Part shown: positions 47,830 through 55,564 of the stretch, piece after piece
Layout of the letters: the number at the start of each line of letters is the position of its first letter
How positions within the stretch are numbered: position 1 is the first letter of the stretch
DNA from: Hoeflea sp. IMCC20628
GTDB lineage: Bacteria; Pseudomonadota; Alphaproteobacteria; Rhizobiales; Rhizobiaceae
Direction of reading: 5' to 3'
Length of the DNA stretch: 64,000 bases
Assembly: GCF_001011155.1 (NCBI RefSeq)
Contig: NZ_CP011479.1
Span: 4,015,662 to 4,079,661, forward strand
Program-made: the position numbers and the translations under genes
Notes under the pieces: model-generated
The model's database searches: none
Told to the model about the DNA's origin: nothing
Seen by the model: only the letters and a program-made list of their open reading frames with translations

Positions 47830-48591
47830 ATGCCTCTGAGTTCCAAACAGAGCCGGCTTTGCGCCGAAAACACCATCGATTTTTCAGGCCTCTCGGCCTT
47901 GTTCATCAATACGTCGCTCAAGCGAAAGTCCGGCGACAGCCACACCCGGCTTCTGCTCGGCGTCTCAGGCGACATGATGGAGCGCGCCGGGGTGGCGGTC
48001 GAGCACATCCACATGCTCGACCATACAATTCCTCCGGGTGTGCAACCAGACTTGACGGAACAGGGTTGGGACCGTGACGACTGGCCCATGCTTTGGGACA
48101 AGGTGAAAGCAGCAGACATTCTGGTCGTCGGGACGCCGCTTTGGCTTGGCGAGGAGAGTTCTGTCTGCCGCGTGCTGATCGAGCGGCTCTACGGCATGTC
48201 AGGCCTGCTCAATGACAAGGGGCAGTCGATCTATTATGGCAAGGTCGCAGGCAGCGTCATCACCGGCAACGAGGACGGAATCAAGCATGCTGCGATGACC
48301 ATCAGCTACGCGCTGTCGCACCTTGGCTATACCATCCCGCCTCAGGCTGACTGCGGCTGGATCGGGGAGGCCGGTCCGGGCCCATCCTACGGCGACGAAA
48401 AAGACGATGGAGGCCGCGTCGGCTTCGACAATGACTTCACCCAGCGCAACACGACGATCATGACGTGGAACCTGATGCATCTGGCGCGGTTGTTAAAGGC
48501 AGCCGGCGGCTACGACAATCATGGAAACGATCGCAATGCCTGGAAGGCAGGGTGCCATTTCGGCTTCGAAAACCCGGAATATCGATCCTAG
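47830..48591 (+). CDS. NADPH-dependent FMN reductase / flavodoxin-fold protein
   Basis: A 253-residue flavodoxin-fold protein. The FMN phosphate loop is probably SLKRKSGDSHTR, and the second flavin loop is VVGTPLWLGEESSVCRVLIERL. The C-terminal part (YDNHGNDRNAWKAG) is typical of a group of NAD(P)H-dependent oxidoreductases annotated as flavodoxin family. The ATG at 47830 follows AAGGGAAAGGA, and the open frame upstream is unlikely to be coding. Cytoplasmic quinone or flavin reduction is plausible. Confidence 0.85.
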   Translation: MPLSSKQSRLCAENTIDFSGLSALFINTSLKRKSGDSHTRLLLGVSGDMMERAGVAVEHIHMLDHTIPPGVQPDLTEQGWDRDDWPMLWDKVKAADILVVGTPLWLGEESSVCRVLIERLYGMSGLLNDKGQSIYYGKVAGSVITGNEDGIKHAAMTISYALSHLGYTIPPQADCGWIGEAGPGPSYGDEKDDGGRVGFDNDFTQRNTTIMTWNLMHLARLLKAAGGYDNHGNDRNAWKAGCHFGFENPEYRS

Positions 48592-48666
48592 GACCACAGC
48601 TCCTGTCGCCACCCTGAAACGCACATAATCGAGCAGGGCTGCCCTGCTTGGAAAAGGATTTAAGAC

Positions 48667-49098
48667 ATGAACAATATTACTTCAGGCCTTCTGGCCGGAT
48701 TTGTCGCTACCGTGGTGCTGTCGGTGCTGATGGCGGGGAAGTCGATGATGGGCGTGATGCCTGAACTCGACGTCATCGCCATGTTGAGTGGCATGATGGG
48801 CGCGTCGCTCGCCGTGGGCTGGATCGCGCATTTCGTGATCGGGACAGTGGTTTGGGGCGCGGGCTTCTCGATCCTCTACGATATGATCCCCGGTGGCAGC
48901 GCGATACAGAAAGGCATCGTATTCGGTATCGCCGACTGGCTGCTGATGATGATCCTGATCATGCCGATGGCAGGTGCGGGCTTTTTCGGCATGTCGCTCG
49001 GAATCATGGCCCCGGTGATGACGCTGGTGTTGCATATCATTTTCGGTGCGGTGCTCGGTGGAGTCTACGCCGCGCGCACTCGCACAGCTTCGGTCTGA
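48667..49098 (+). CDS. DUF6789-like small membrane protein
   Basis: A 143-residue, methionine- and glycine-rich membrane protein with about four hydrophobic helices (residues 5-25, 47-70, 82-105 and 112-135). The pattern GLLAGFVATVVLSVLM and VGWIAHFVIGTVVWG fits the DUF6789 family. A GGAAAAGGA box precedes the ATG. Function unknown. It lies 75 bases after the flavin reductase-like gene and may be co-transcribed. Confidence 0.8.
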   Translation: MNNITSGLLAGFVATVVLSVLMAGKSMMGVMPELDVIAMLSGMMGASLAVGWIAHFVIGTVVWGAGFSILYDMIPGGSAIQKGIVFGIADWLLMMILIMPMAGAGFFGMSLGIMAPVMTLVLHIIFGAVLGGVYAARTRTASV

Positions 49099-49244
49099 GC
49101 ATTATCTCAGCTGCCCGGTGACACGCTGACCGTTCGGTTCGATCTGTTAGACCGATGAATTCAGGTCAGAGTGTCCCCCTTGCTTTGTGAAAGGTATAGC
49201 CGCCATTGGCAGGTGGCGCGGCGAAAGGTTGCAGGGTCCGTTGC

Positions 49245-49260
49245 GCATCCAATTGGATGC
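49245..49260. promoter_or_regulatory. 16-bp perfect palindrome
   Basis: The sequence gcatccaattggatgc reads the same on both strands. It lies between the convergent DUF6789-like and MarR genes, where a transcription-factor site is not expected, so it may be a protein-binding dyad of another kind or chance. Confidence 0.4.
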
Positions 49261-49307
49261 ACGGCGCTGTAGGCCCGTAATTCCGGACGCAGCACCTGTT
49301 GTGCTGC

Positions 49308-49799
49308 TCAACCGGGCGTGGCGTCACGGTGTTCGTCGAGCAGCTTGCGGATGGCTGCAAGACCAGGCAGAGACTCGGCCATGATCTTGCGATCGCCCTC
49401 GCCCAGTATCCGCTGAAACGCCAGCGTTGCGGCGCTGACCGCCTCGATCTGAAACGCGCGGCCTGGCTGGGTGAGAAAAACCTGCTTGGAGCGCGCGTCC
49501 GTTGCAGACGGCCGGGTCTCGATGAAGCCGCGCTTTTCCAGCACGGCCAACGAGTGGCTCATGGTTGCCTTGGTAACCTGCATGGCAGCGGCAATGCTGA
49601 GCGGCGTCTTGCCGTCGCCCATCCGGACCAGATGGTTAAGAATGAAGAAATGCGACGGGTGCACCCCATCAGGCAGAACCCTGGCAAGCAAGGCCCCCGA
49701 TAGCTGGGCGATGATGCCAATCTCGTTGAAATAGGCGAAGACCTTTCCCGCATCGGCATTGGCGCCCAAGGAGCGTTCGGAGGGGCGATCAGCATCCAT
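49308..49799 (-). CDS. MarR-family transcriptional regulator
   Basis: A 163-residue winged-helix regulator. The recognition region is IAAAMQVTKATMSHSLAVLEKRGFI and the wing is ETRPSATDARSKQVFLTQPGR. It has no cysteine, so oxidative sensing by disulfide is excluded. It lies 33 bases downstream of the nitroreductase-like gene on the same strand, which suggests a two-gene operon controlled by this protein through the inverted repeat at 50995-51030. Confidence 0.88.
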   Translation of the reverse strand: MDADRPSERSLGANADAGKVFAYFNEIGIIAQLSGALLARVLPDGVHPSHFFILNHLVRMGDGKTPLSIAAAMQVTKATMSHSLAVLEKRGFIETRPSATDARSKQVFLTQPGRAFQIEAVSAATLAFQRILGEGDRKIMAESLPGLAAIRKLLDEHRDATPG

Positions 49800-49831
49800 T
49801 CGCGTTCATACCTTTTTCATACGGGCCTTTT

Positions 49832-50980
49832 TCAAACGGGCCTCAGCTTGGCCTCGAGCGGCCAGCGCGGACTGACCGCGAGTTCCGGACCATAACCGAG
49901 CCTTGCCAGCATTTGAACCGTACCATTATCGGGCGCAAGCCGGGCATGGACATTTTCGTAGATCCCGGCCATTTCAGGATATTCCTGCAGCGCCTGTGAC
50001 AATGGCTGAAAGCTCACCCCCTGAGCCGTCGCCACCAGATTGACGCGAAGCCAGTCGCGTCCTGCGGCGATCTGATCGGCGCGGCTGTTACCCGGCGTGA
50101 CCATCCAGACATGGGCCATCGCGGTGCGGGTGTTCTCAAGCACCGCCGAAATGCCCTGCTGATAGGCCGAGGAAGAGCGATCCAGCGCAATCTCCCGGTC
50201 AAACTGGCCAATGAGCGCCAAAGTCTCAAACATTGGACCGGAGAAATCGATACCATCGGGATTGGCATTGATTTCCGCCTTGCCGATGCGGAACAGATCG
50301 ACGCTCTCCTTGTAGGTTCGGGGCGTGTCGATCTCAAGTCGCATGGCCTCCTCTGTAAGCGCACGCCAGGCTTCGACCTCTGCCGGCGCGTTGGTGCCGC
50401 CGAGCCTGCCGCCATGGCGGGCCGAGGCAAGCACCGCCTGAAGCGCGGTGTCAGGCACGGCGCGATCCAGATCAAATGGCTCCTTGTTTGAGCGACGGGC
50501 CATGACATGGGCAAACAGCGGGTCGGACCTGACAGCCGGATCATCGATGAACCGGGCTATCGCCACAGGCGCTGCGGTGAGCCCCGCCGGATTAGAGCCT
50601 TGCGGGAACAGGTCGAAATCTACGCGGTGGCCGGTTTCGGCGGCAGCCATGGTCATCAGCTCGAGAAAACACCCCAGCCCGATGGTGATCTGGCGGTTAA
50701 ACGGATCGGTGTGCGGCAATAACCGATCAAGATCGACGCTGAGGATGACGGTGTCATCGTTCTGCAACTCGACCTGCCAGGGCTGGCGGTTGTGCGGATT
50801 GGGCGCCAGGATCGCATAGGACAAGGCCCGCATCCGCGGCTCGGCATAGCCGCTTGCTCCGGCCTTCCCCCAGGGGGCCTGAGCCTTGGTCGGGGTGCGG
50901 GTCATGGCAAAGCCGGCGCCAGAACCCGCTGCCAGAATGATGCCGCCGCCAAGGATTTTGATAAAACTTCTGCGCTGCAT
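49832..50980 (-). CDS. Acg-family nitroreductase-like FMN protein with Tat signal
   Basis: A 382-residue protein with a twin-arginine signal (MQRRSFIKILGGGIILAAGS) and a nitroreductase-type fold made of two half-domains: LSYAILAPNPHNRQPWQVEL is the FMN-binding N-terminal motif, and FAHVMARRSNKEPF begins the second half. This pattern is found in the Acg family, whose members bind or sequester FMN and often lack classical reductase activity. The ATG at 50980 has an AAAGGAG box. Downstream lies a MarR gene; upstream is a perfect inverted repeat. Confidence 0.85.
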   Translation of the reverse strand: MQRRSFIKILGGGIILAAGSGAGFAMTRTPTKAQAPWGKAGASGYAEPRMRALSYAILAPNPHNRQPWQVELQNDDTVILSVDLDRLLPHTDPFNRQITIGLGCFLELMTMAAAETGHRVDFDLFPQGSNPAGLTAAPVAIARFIDDPAVRSDPLFAHVMARRSNKEPFDLDRAVPDTALQAVLASARHGGRLGGTNAPAEVEAWRALTEEAMRLEIDTPRTYKESVDLFRIGKAEINANPDGIDFSGPMFETLALIGQFDREIALDRSSSAYQQGISAVLENTRTAMAHVWMVTPGNSRADQIAAGRDWLRVNLVATAQGVSFQPLSQALQEYPEMAGIYENVHARLAPDNGTVQMLARLGYGPELAVSPRWPLEAKLRPV

Positions 50981-50994
50981 GACAATCTCCTTTA

Positions 50995-51030
50995 GTTCGA
51001 TATCCACCTATATATGGTTAGATATCGAAC
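50995..51030. promoter_or_regulatory. Inverted repeat operator candidate upstream of the nitroreductase-like gene
   Basis: Arms gttcgatatc (50995-51004) and gatatcgaac (51021-51030) are perfectly complementary with a 16-base AT-rich spacer. The repeat begins 15 bases before the start codon on the minus strand, over the likely promoter. MarR proteins bind dyads of this type, and a MarR gene is the second gene of this operon, so autoregulation is likely. Confidence 0.75.
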
Positions 51031-51114
51031 TTTTAAAGCTCAAAAAGCGCTGAGGCAGCTCGGGCTTGCTCCATGACTCCTGACGCCGGTTCGTTGTTGC
51101 CCTGCGAGCGAACA

Positions 51115-51143
51115 CAAAAATGCCGGGACGAAGCCCGGCATTC
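51115..51143 (-). terminator. Rho-independent terminator of the pirin gene
   Basis: On the minus strand the stem tgccggg/cccggca is followed by a run of T (tgccgggcttcgtcccggca then tttttg), 30 bases after the pirin stop. It separates pirin from the nitroreductase-MarR operon. Confidence 0.85.
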
Positions 51144-51171
51144 TCCAAAAGCAGTGGTCGAGAGACGGGAT

Positions 51172-52083
51172 CTAGTGCGAAGGCTTGATGAAGGTGCCGT
51201 TTTGCAGTTCGGTCACCGCCTGAATCAGCTCGGAGCGCGTGTTCATGACGATGGGGCCGTGCCAGGCCACCGGTTCCTTGATCGGCTTGCCCGACACCAG
51301 CAGGAAGCGAATGCCTTCGTCGCCCGCTTGCACGGTAATCTCGTCGCCAGTGTCAAACACCACCAATGTGCGGTCACCCGACATGTCGCGGATCTGGATC
51401 TCTTCGCCTTCGACTTCCTTTTCGACCAGCACGCCAAAGGGTTTTGACGCATCGCGAAAGCTGCCCGATCCGGCGAAGATATAGGCGAAAGCCGAGCGGT
51501 AGGCGTCAACCTTGAAGGTCTTCCTCTTGCCCGGTGGCACCGAGATATCGACATAGGACGGTTCGGCGGCAATGCCGTCGACCGGGCCGCGCTTGCCCCA
51601 GAACTCGCCGCAGATAATGCGCGCGGCAGTGCCGTCGTCATCGATCTCGACCGGAATGTCGGCAGAGGTGACGTCCTGATAGCGTGGTGCAGTCATCTTC
51701 ATCGAGGACGGCAGGTTGGCCCAGAGCTGGAAGCCGTGCATGCGGCCATTGGCATCGCCCTTGGGCATTTCCTGGTGCATGATGCCGCTGCCTGCGGTCA
51801 TCCACTGAACGTCGCCGGCGCCGAGTATGCCGGTGTTGCCGAGGCTGTCGCCGTGATCGACGGTACCGGCCAGAACATAGGTAATGGTCTCGATGCCGCG
51901 ATGCGGATGCCAGGGAAATCCCTTGAGATAGTTTTCCGGGCGCTCGTTGCGGAAATCGTCAAACAGCAGGAACGGATCGGTCAGCGACGGATCGTCGAAG
52001 CCGAAAGCGCGCTGCAGCTGCACGCCGGCACCTTCGAGATGCGGCACGGCTGTGGATTGATGGCGGACTGGTCTGATGGACAT
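51172..52083 (-). CDS. Pirin family protein
   Basis: A 303-residue bicupin protein. The N-terminal cupin has the metal-binding pattern FPWHPHRGIETITYVLAG with a later H...E pair (GSGIMHQEMP), as in iron-containing pirins such as quercetinase-like YhhW. The C-terminal cupin lacks metal ligands, which is usual. The ATG at 52083 follows GAGGAGA. Bacterial pirins act as quercetinases or as redox-sensing partners of metabolic enzymes; the role here is undefined. Confidence 0.92.
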   Translation of the reverse strand: MSIRPVRHQSTAVPHLEGAGVQLQRAFGFDDPSLTDPFLLFDDFRNERPENYLKGFPWHPHRGIETITYVLAGTVDHGDSLGNTGILGAGDVQWMTAGSGIMHQEMPKGDANGRMHGFQLWANLPSSMKMTAPRYQDVTSADIPVEIDDDGTAARIICGEFWGKRGPVDGIAAEPSYVDISVPPGKRKTFKVDAYRSAFAYIFAGSGSFRDASKPFGVLVEKEVEGEEIQIRDMSGDRTLVVFDTGDEITVQAGDEGIRFLLVSGKPIKEPVAWHGPIVMNTRSELIQAVTELQNGTFIKPSH

Positions 52084-52282
52084 GGCAGTCTCCTCGATGT
52101 CGAACCCGGCAACTCAGGCCGGTGGTGTTGAAGTTATCCCATAGATAGCTGCTTGTGGCGTTCACAAAAAGTGGGCCAGATCGAACGCACTGTTCATTTT
52201 TTGAACGTAAGCCGGGATTCAGCTGTCACGGAACCCCAACCCGCCTGGCCGCGTTGGCTCCTTACCAACAAAGGAGAATTCA

Positions 52283-52480
52283 ATGACCAACATGACAGCA
52301 CTAACCCCCGAAGACGTGTCTGCGCATCAGACGCTGACGCAGAAAGAAAAGATCAACCGGTTGAGCGACATGAAATTCGAGCTGGAACGACAGACTCGCC
52401 GCGGCACCGCGGATCTGGATCAGGTGGAGGCGCGCATGGCGTCGATCAATCTGGCGATGGACCGGGTGAAGAAGGGCTGA
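52283..52480 (+). CDS. Small hypothetical protein (65 residues)
   Basis: A 65-residue, highly charged, helical protein (QKEKINRLSDMKFELERQTRR, then DQVEARMASINLAMDRVKKG). An excellent AAAGGAG box lies 8 bases before the ATG, which supports expression. It resembles short conserved proteins seen in rhizobia, but I do not know a function. It converges with the Lrp gene. Confidence 0.65.
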   Translation: MTNMTALTPEDVSAHQTLTQKEKINRLSDMKFELERQTRRGTADLDQVEARMASINLAMDRVKKG

Positions 52481-52485
52481 AGAGC

Positions 52486-52520
52486 AATTCGGGGATAGTT
52501 TAATTATCGTCCCCCGAATT
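52486..52520. terminator. Bidirectional hairpin between convergent genes
   Basis: Arms aattcgggg (52486-52494) and ccccgaatt (52512-52520) with an AT-rich loop sit exactly between the small gene and the Lrp stop codon. It lacks a long T run but its symmetric place suits a shared terminator. Confidence 0.6.
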
Positions 52521-53006
52521 TCACGCCGTCGCGCCGCGCCCCAATGCGGACAGGGGAATGGCCGTCGTTTCCTTGATCTCCTCCATGACGAAGGAGGCGG
52601 AGACGTCGGCCAGCTGCACCTTTGCGATCAGCCGTTGATAGAGCCGGTCATAGGCTTTCACGTCGGAGACGCGGGCGCGCAGCACATAATCGAGGTCGCC
52701 GGAGGTGCGGTAGACGCCGACAATTTCCGGAAACGCGCCGACGGCGTCGCGGAATGTCTTCAGCCAGTCGGCATCATGGCTGGCGGCGCGGACAAAGATG
52801 AACACCGACAACCCGCAGCCGGCAGCTTCGGCGTCGAGGATGGCGACGCGATCCTTGATCAGCCCGCGCTCCTCCATCAGCTTGACCCGGCGCCAGCAGG
52901 CGTTGCGTGACAGGTTCACCCGCTCCGACAGCGCGTCGACCGACAGAGTGCCGTCCCGCTGCAGCTGGCTAAGGATTCGAACATCCATATCGTCTATCTG
53001 GTGCAT
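52521..53006 (-). CDS. Lrp/AsnC-family transcriptional regulator
   Basis: A 161-residue regulator with an AsnC-type helix-turn-helix (about residues 6-55; LSVDALSERVNLSRNACWRRVKLMEERGLI) and a RAM ligand-binding domain (about 70-150; EIVGVYRTSGDLDYVLRARV). It controls amino-acid-related genes in response to an amino acid that cannot be predicted here. It is divergent from the DUF6356-like gene; the 110-base spacer is AT-rich and probably contains its binding sites. Confidence 0.9.
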   Translation of the reverse strand: MHQIDDMDVRILSQLQRDGTLSVDALSERVNLSRNACWRRVKLMEERGLIKDRVAILDAEAAGCGLSVFIFVRAASHDADWLKTFRDAVGAFPEIVGVYRTSGDLDYVLRARVSDVKAYDRLYQRLIAKVQLADVSASFVMEEIKETTAIPLSALGRGATA

Positions 53007-53117
53007 ACTGGGTCATATATCCCAATTTTCAAAACATTTAAAGGACATTCGGGACACAACTCCCTTTTGAACGGGCTATCCTCACACACTCAAGACACAA
53101 ATGAGGGAACCCAGCCG

Positions 53118-53333
53118 ATGTCCAGCCAGATTGCCCGCCTGTTCACCACCCACCCGCACTCGGTCGACGAGAGCTATTTCGAGCACCTGCTGTTTGCCGG
53201 GACATTCTCGGGCAAACTGTTCATCGCGGGCCTCGCTGCGCTGTGTCATGCGGTGCTGCCGTTTACCTTTGAGAAAACTGCAAGCCGTATGATCAACGAG
53301 CTGCATCACCGGATGCACAACCGGAGCAAATAG
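53118..53333 (+). CDS. DUF6356-like small protein
   Basis: A 71-residue protein (MSSQIARLFTTHPHSVDESY, then FEHLLFAGTFSGKLFIAGLAALCHAVLPF) with one hydrophobic segment, matching DUF6356. The ATG at 53118 has a GAGGGA box. It lies 6 bases before the amidotransferase gene and is probably co-transcribed with it. Function unknown. Confidence 0.8.
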   Translation: MSSQIARLFTTHPHSVDESYFEHLLFAGTFSGKLFIAGLAALCHAVLPFTFEKTASRMINELHHRMHNRSK

Positions 53334-53339
53334 AACCGC

Positions 53340-54149
53340 ATGTGCAGATGGGCCGCCTACCGAGGAACGCCGATCCCGCTGGAGCAGATTGTCTCCGCAC
53401 CCGGCCATTCGCTGATCGAGCAATCGCATCACGCCACACAAGCCAAGACGGCGACCAATGGCGACGGCTTCGGCATCGCCTGGTATGGCGAGCACTCCGA
53501 GCCGGGGCTTTACCGCGACGTGCTGCCGGCCTGGTCGGACTGCAATCTGAAATCGCTGGCAAGGCAGATCCGCTCGCCGCTGTTTCTGGCGCATGTACGC
53601 GCCTCGACCGGAGGTGCGACCAGCCGCGACAATTGCCACCCCTTCGTGCACGGCAAATGGTCGTTCATGCACAATGGCCAGATCGCCGGTTTCGATGCGA
53701 TCCGGCGGCCAATGGAAGCGGCGCTTTCGGACCGGCTTTATCGGGCACGGCACGGCACCACTGATTCGGAACTGCTGTTCCTTCTGGCAATTGAATTCGG
53801 ACTTGAGACAGATCCGGCCGCCGCATTCAGCGAAGCCATCCGCTTTGCGCTGGCTCAATCGGCACGTGCCGGGATGCGCGAGTTGGTGCGCTTTACCGCC
53901 GCGTTCTCCGACGGCGAGACGCTCTATGCAATCCGCTATGCCACCGACGCCTATGCACCGACACTCTATTCGGCGCCGACCTGCGGCAACCAGGGGCATT
54001 GCCTGGTATCAGAGCCGTTCACCGACACCGAGACCAGGTGGCATGAAATCCCGGCTGGCAGCATCGTGACGCTGACAGCAGGCGGGATTTCTTCGGCACG
54101 GTTTGCGCCGCTGCAGGTGGAAGCGGTGAAGATTGCTGCGGTGGCGTGA
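53340..54149 (+). CDS. Class II glutamine amidotransferase-like protein (YafJ/EgtC type)
   Basis: A 269-residue Ntn-hydrolase-fold protein. The catalytic nucleophile is Cys2 (MCRWAAYRG), exposed after removal of Met1, and the substrate pocket has NGDGFGIAWYGE, HVRAST and NCHPFVHGKWSFMHNGQI, as in YafJ and EgtC. EgtC removes glutamate in ergothioneine synthesis, but no other egt gene is here, so the substrate is undefined. It follows the DUF6356-like gene in a likely operon. Confidence 0.88.
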   Translation: MCRWAAYRGTPIPLEQIVSAPGHSLIEQSHHATQAKTATNGDGFGIAWYGEHSEPGLYRDVLPAWSDCNLKSLARQIRSPLFLAHVRASTGGATSRDNCHPFVHGKWSFMHNGQIAGFDAIRRPMEAALSDRLYRARHGTTDSELLFLLAIEFGLETDPAAAFSEAIRFALAQSARAGMRELVRFTAAFSDGETLYAIRYATDAYAPTLYSAPTCGNQGHCLVSEPFTDTETRWHEIPAGSIVTLTAGGISSARFAPLQVEAVKIAAVA

Positions 54150-54187
54150 CGGGCCTGAGATCCGGCGGTCCGGCCCGGAAGAATTGT

Positions 54188-55504
54188 TCACTCCGATCCT
54201 GAGACGGTTCTGCCCTCAAGCCGGGCAAGGACCTGCGCGGCAGCGAAGCGGCCCGACCAGATCGCACCCTCAATGTAACCCGAGAAGGCATCGGCGAGAT
54301 CGGTTCCGGCAAAGCTTATGCGCCCAGATCCCTGCTGCAGGATGGCGACCGCATCCCGCGCCGCCGGATCGGTCACCACCGCACTGTAGCCGCCGAGCCC
54401 CAACGCATCGCTGCCCCAGTCGCGTTCAAGATAATCCAGCGGTGCCAACGCCTCCGGCCCGAAGGCGCGGGCCAGTTCTTCAAGCACAAGACTGCGGCGC
54501 CCGGCTTCCGTCCTGGCGCGGAACGCCGCGGCTGACGGGCCGCCCATGAAGCCCACCAGCATCGGCCGCGCCGGATCGTGGCTTGCATCGCCAAACCAGA
54601 TCCCCGACGGTTCGGACCACTGGCACATTCCGCTCCAGCCCCGCTGGTTCCAGAACGCGCGCTCGTAGCGGATCAGGAACTTGACCACATCGCCGCGGGA
54701 AAAGGCGGAGCCGGCCTTGGCCGTGGCTGCCGGCAGTGGCGGATCAAAGCCGATCTCCGGCCAATGGATCGGAGAGATGGCCAGCACCATCTGGCGCGCG
54801 GCAATGCGACCGGTTGCGGTCTGGATGACAATTCCGCCATCGCTTTGCTCAATTGCACTGAGTTTTTGCGACAAACGGATATGGCCCTCAAGGCCGTCAG
54901 CCAAGGTCGCTGCGACGGCATGCATGGTTCCCTCGACAAAATGCTGCATTTCAGAGACTTCGCGCGGCCCGTTGCGATGCATCGCGATCAAGGTCCAGAG
55001 CGGCTGGCGGGCGGCCGCAATGCAGTTGGCGCATTCGGCAATCGAGACAAATGCAGTGCGGATTGCCGGATCGGGCGTGCGTTGCGCAATCCACCCGGCG
55101 ACAGTGATATCGGCCATATCCGGGGTGAGCTCGACATGCCGGAGTTCATCGTAATAGATCTCGTTGGCCCGCGCGAAGGCTTCTGCCTCCGGATGCGGAT
55201 GAGCCTGTTCCGGCACTGATGCGGCAGGCAGGGCTCGCGGCAAACCCCGCTCGGCCGGCGTAATCAGGCGACGGTTCTGGCGGCGGATCAGATCGAGGAT
55301 CAACGGCATTTCGTCACAGACGAACTGACCACCGGTATCGATCTTTTCACCCAGGCCATTGAGCATGGCTTCGCTGCAGCCGCCGACCCGGTCGCGGGCC
55401 TCAAGAACAATCACGTGCCGCCCGGCCTTGATCAGTGTTTCCGCAGCACTCAAACCGGCAAAGCCCGCACCGGCCACCACAACATCACACGATTGCATCC
55501 GCAT
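54188..55504 (-). CDS. FAD-dependent amine oxidase-like oxidoreductase
   Basis: A 438-residue flavoprotein of the monoamine-oxidase type. The dinucleotide-binding motif is VVVAGAGFAGLSAAETLIKAG ending in VLEARDRVGG, and the C-terminal FAD motif is GRISFAGTDLADAFSGYIEGA. A Cys-linked FAD site is not evident. I placed the start at the ATG at 55504, with GGAAG six bases upstream; 55498 is also possible. A primary or polyamine substrate is plausible. It lies 60 bases downstream of coaBC on the same strand. Confidence 0.88.
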   Translation of the reverse strand: MRMQSCDVVVAGAGFAGLSAAETLIKAGRHVIVLEARDRVGGCSEAMLNGLGEKIDTGGQFVCDEMPLILDLIRRQNRRLITPAERGLPRALPAASVPEQAHPHPEAEAFARANEIYYDELRHVELTPDMADITVAGWIAQRTPDPAIRTAFVSIAECANCIAAARQPLWTLIAMHRNGPREVSEMQHFVEGTMHAVAATLADGLEGHIRLSQKLSAIEQSDGGIVIQTATGRIAARQMVLAISPIHWPEIGFDPPLPAATAKAGSAFSRGDVVKFLIRYERAFWNQRGWSGMCQWSEPSGIWFGDASHDPARPMLVGFMGGPSAAAFRARTEAGRRSLVLEELARAFGPEALAPLDYLERDWGSDALGLGGYSAVVTDPAARDAVAILQQGSGRISFAGTDLADAFSGYIEGAIWSGRFAAAQVLARLEGRTVSGSE

Positions 55505-55564
55505 TCCCGTCTTCCATCTGCATTCTCTGTGCCTCGCTGACTTCAATCAGCCTGCACTCAATGC

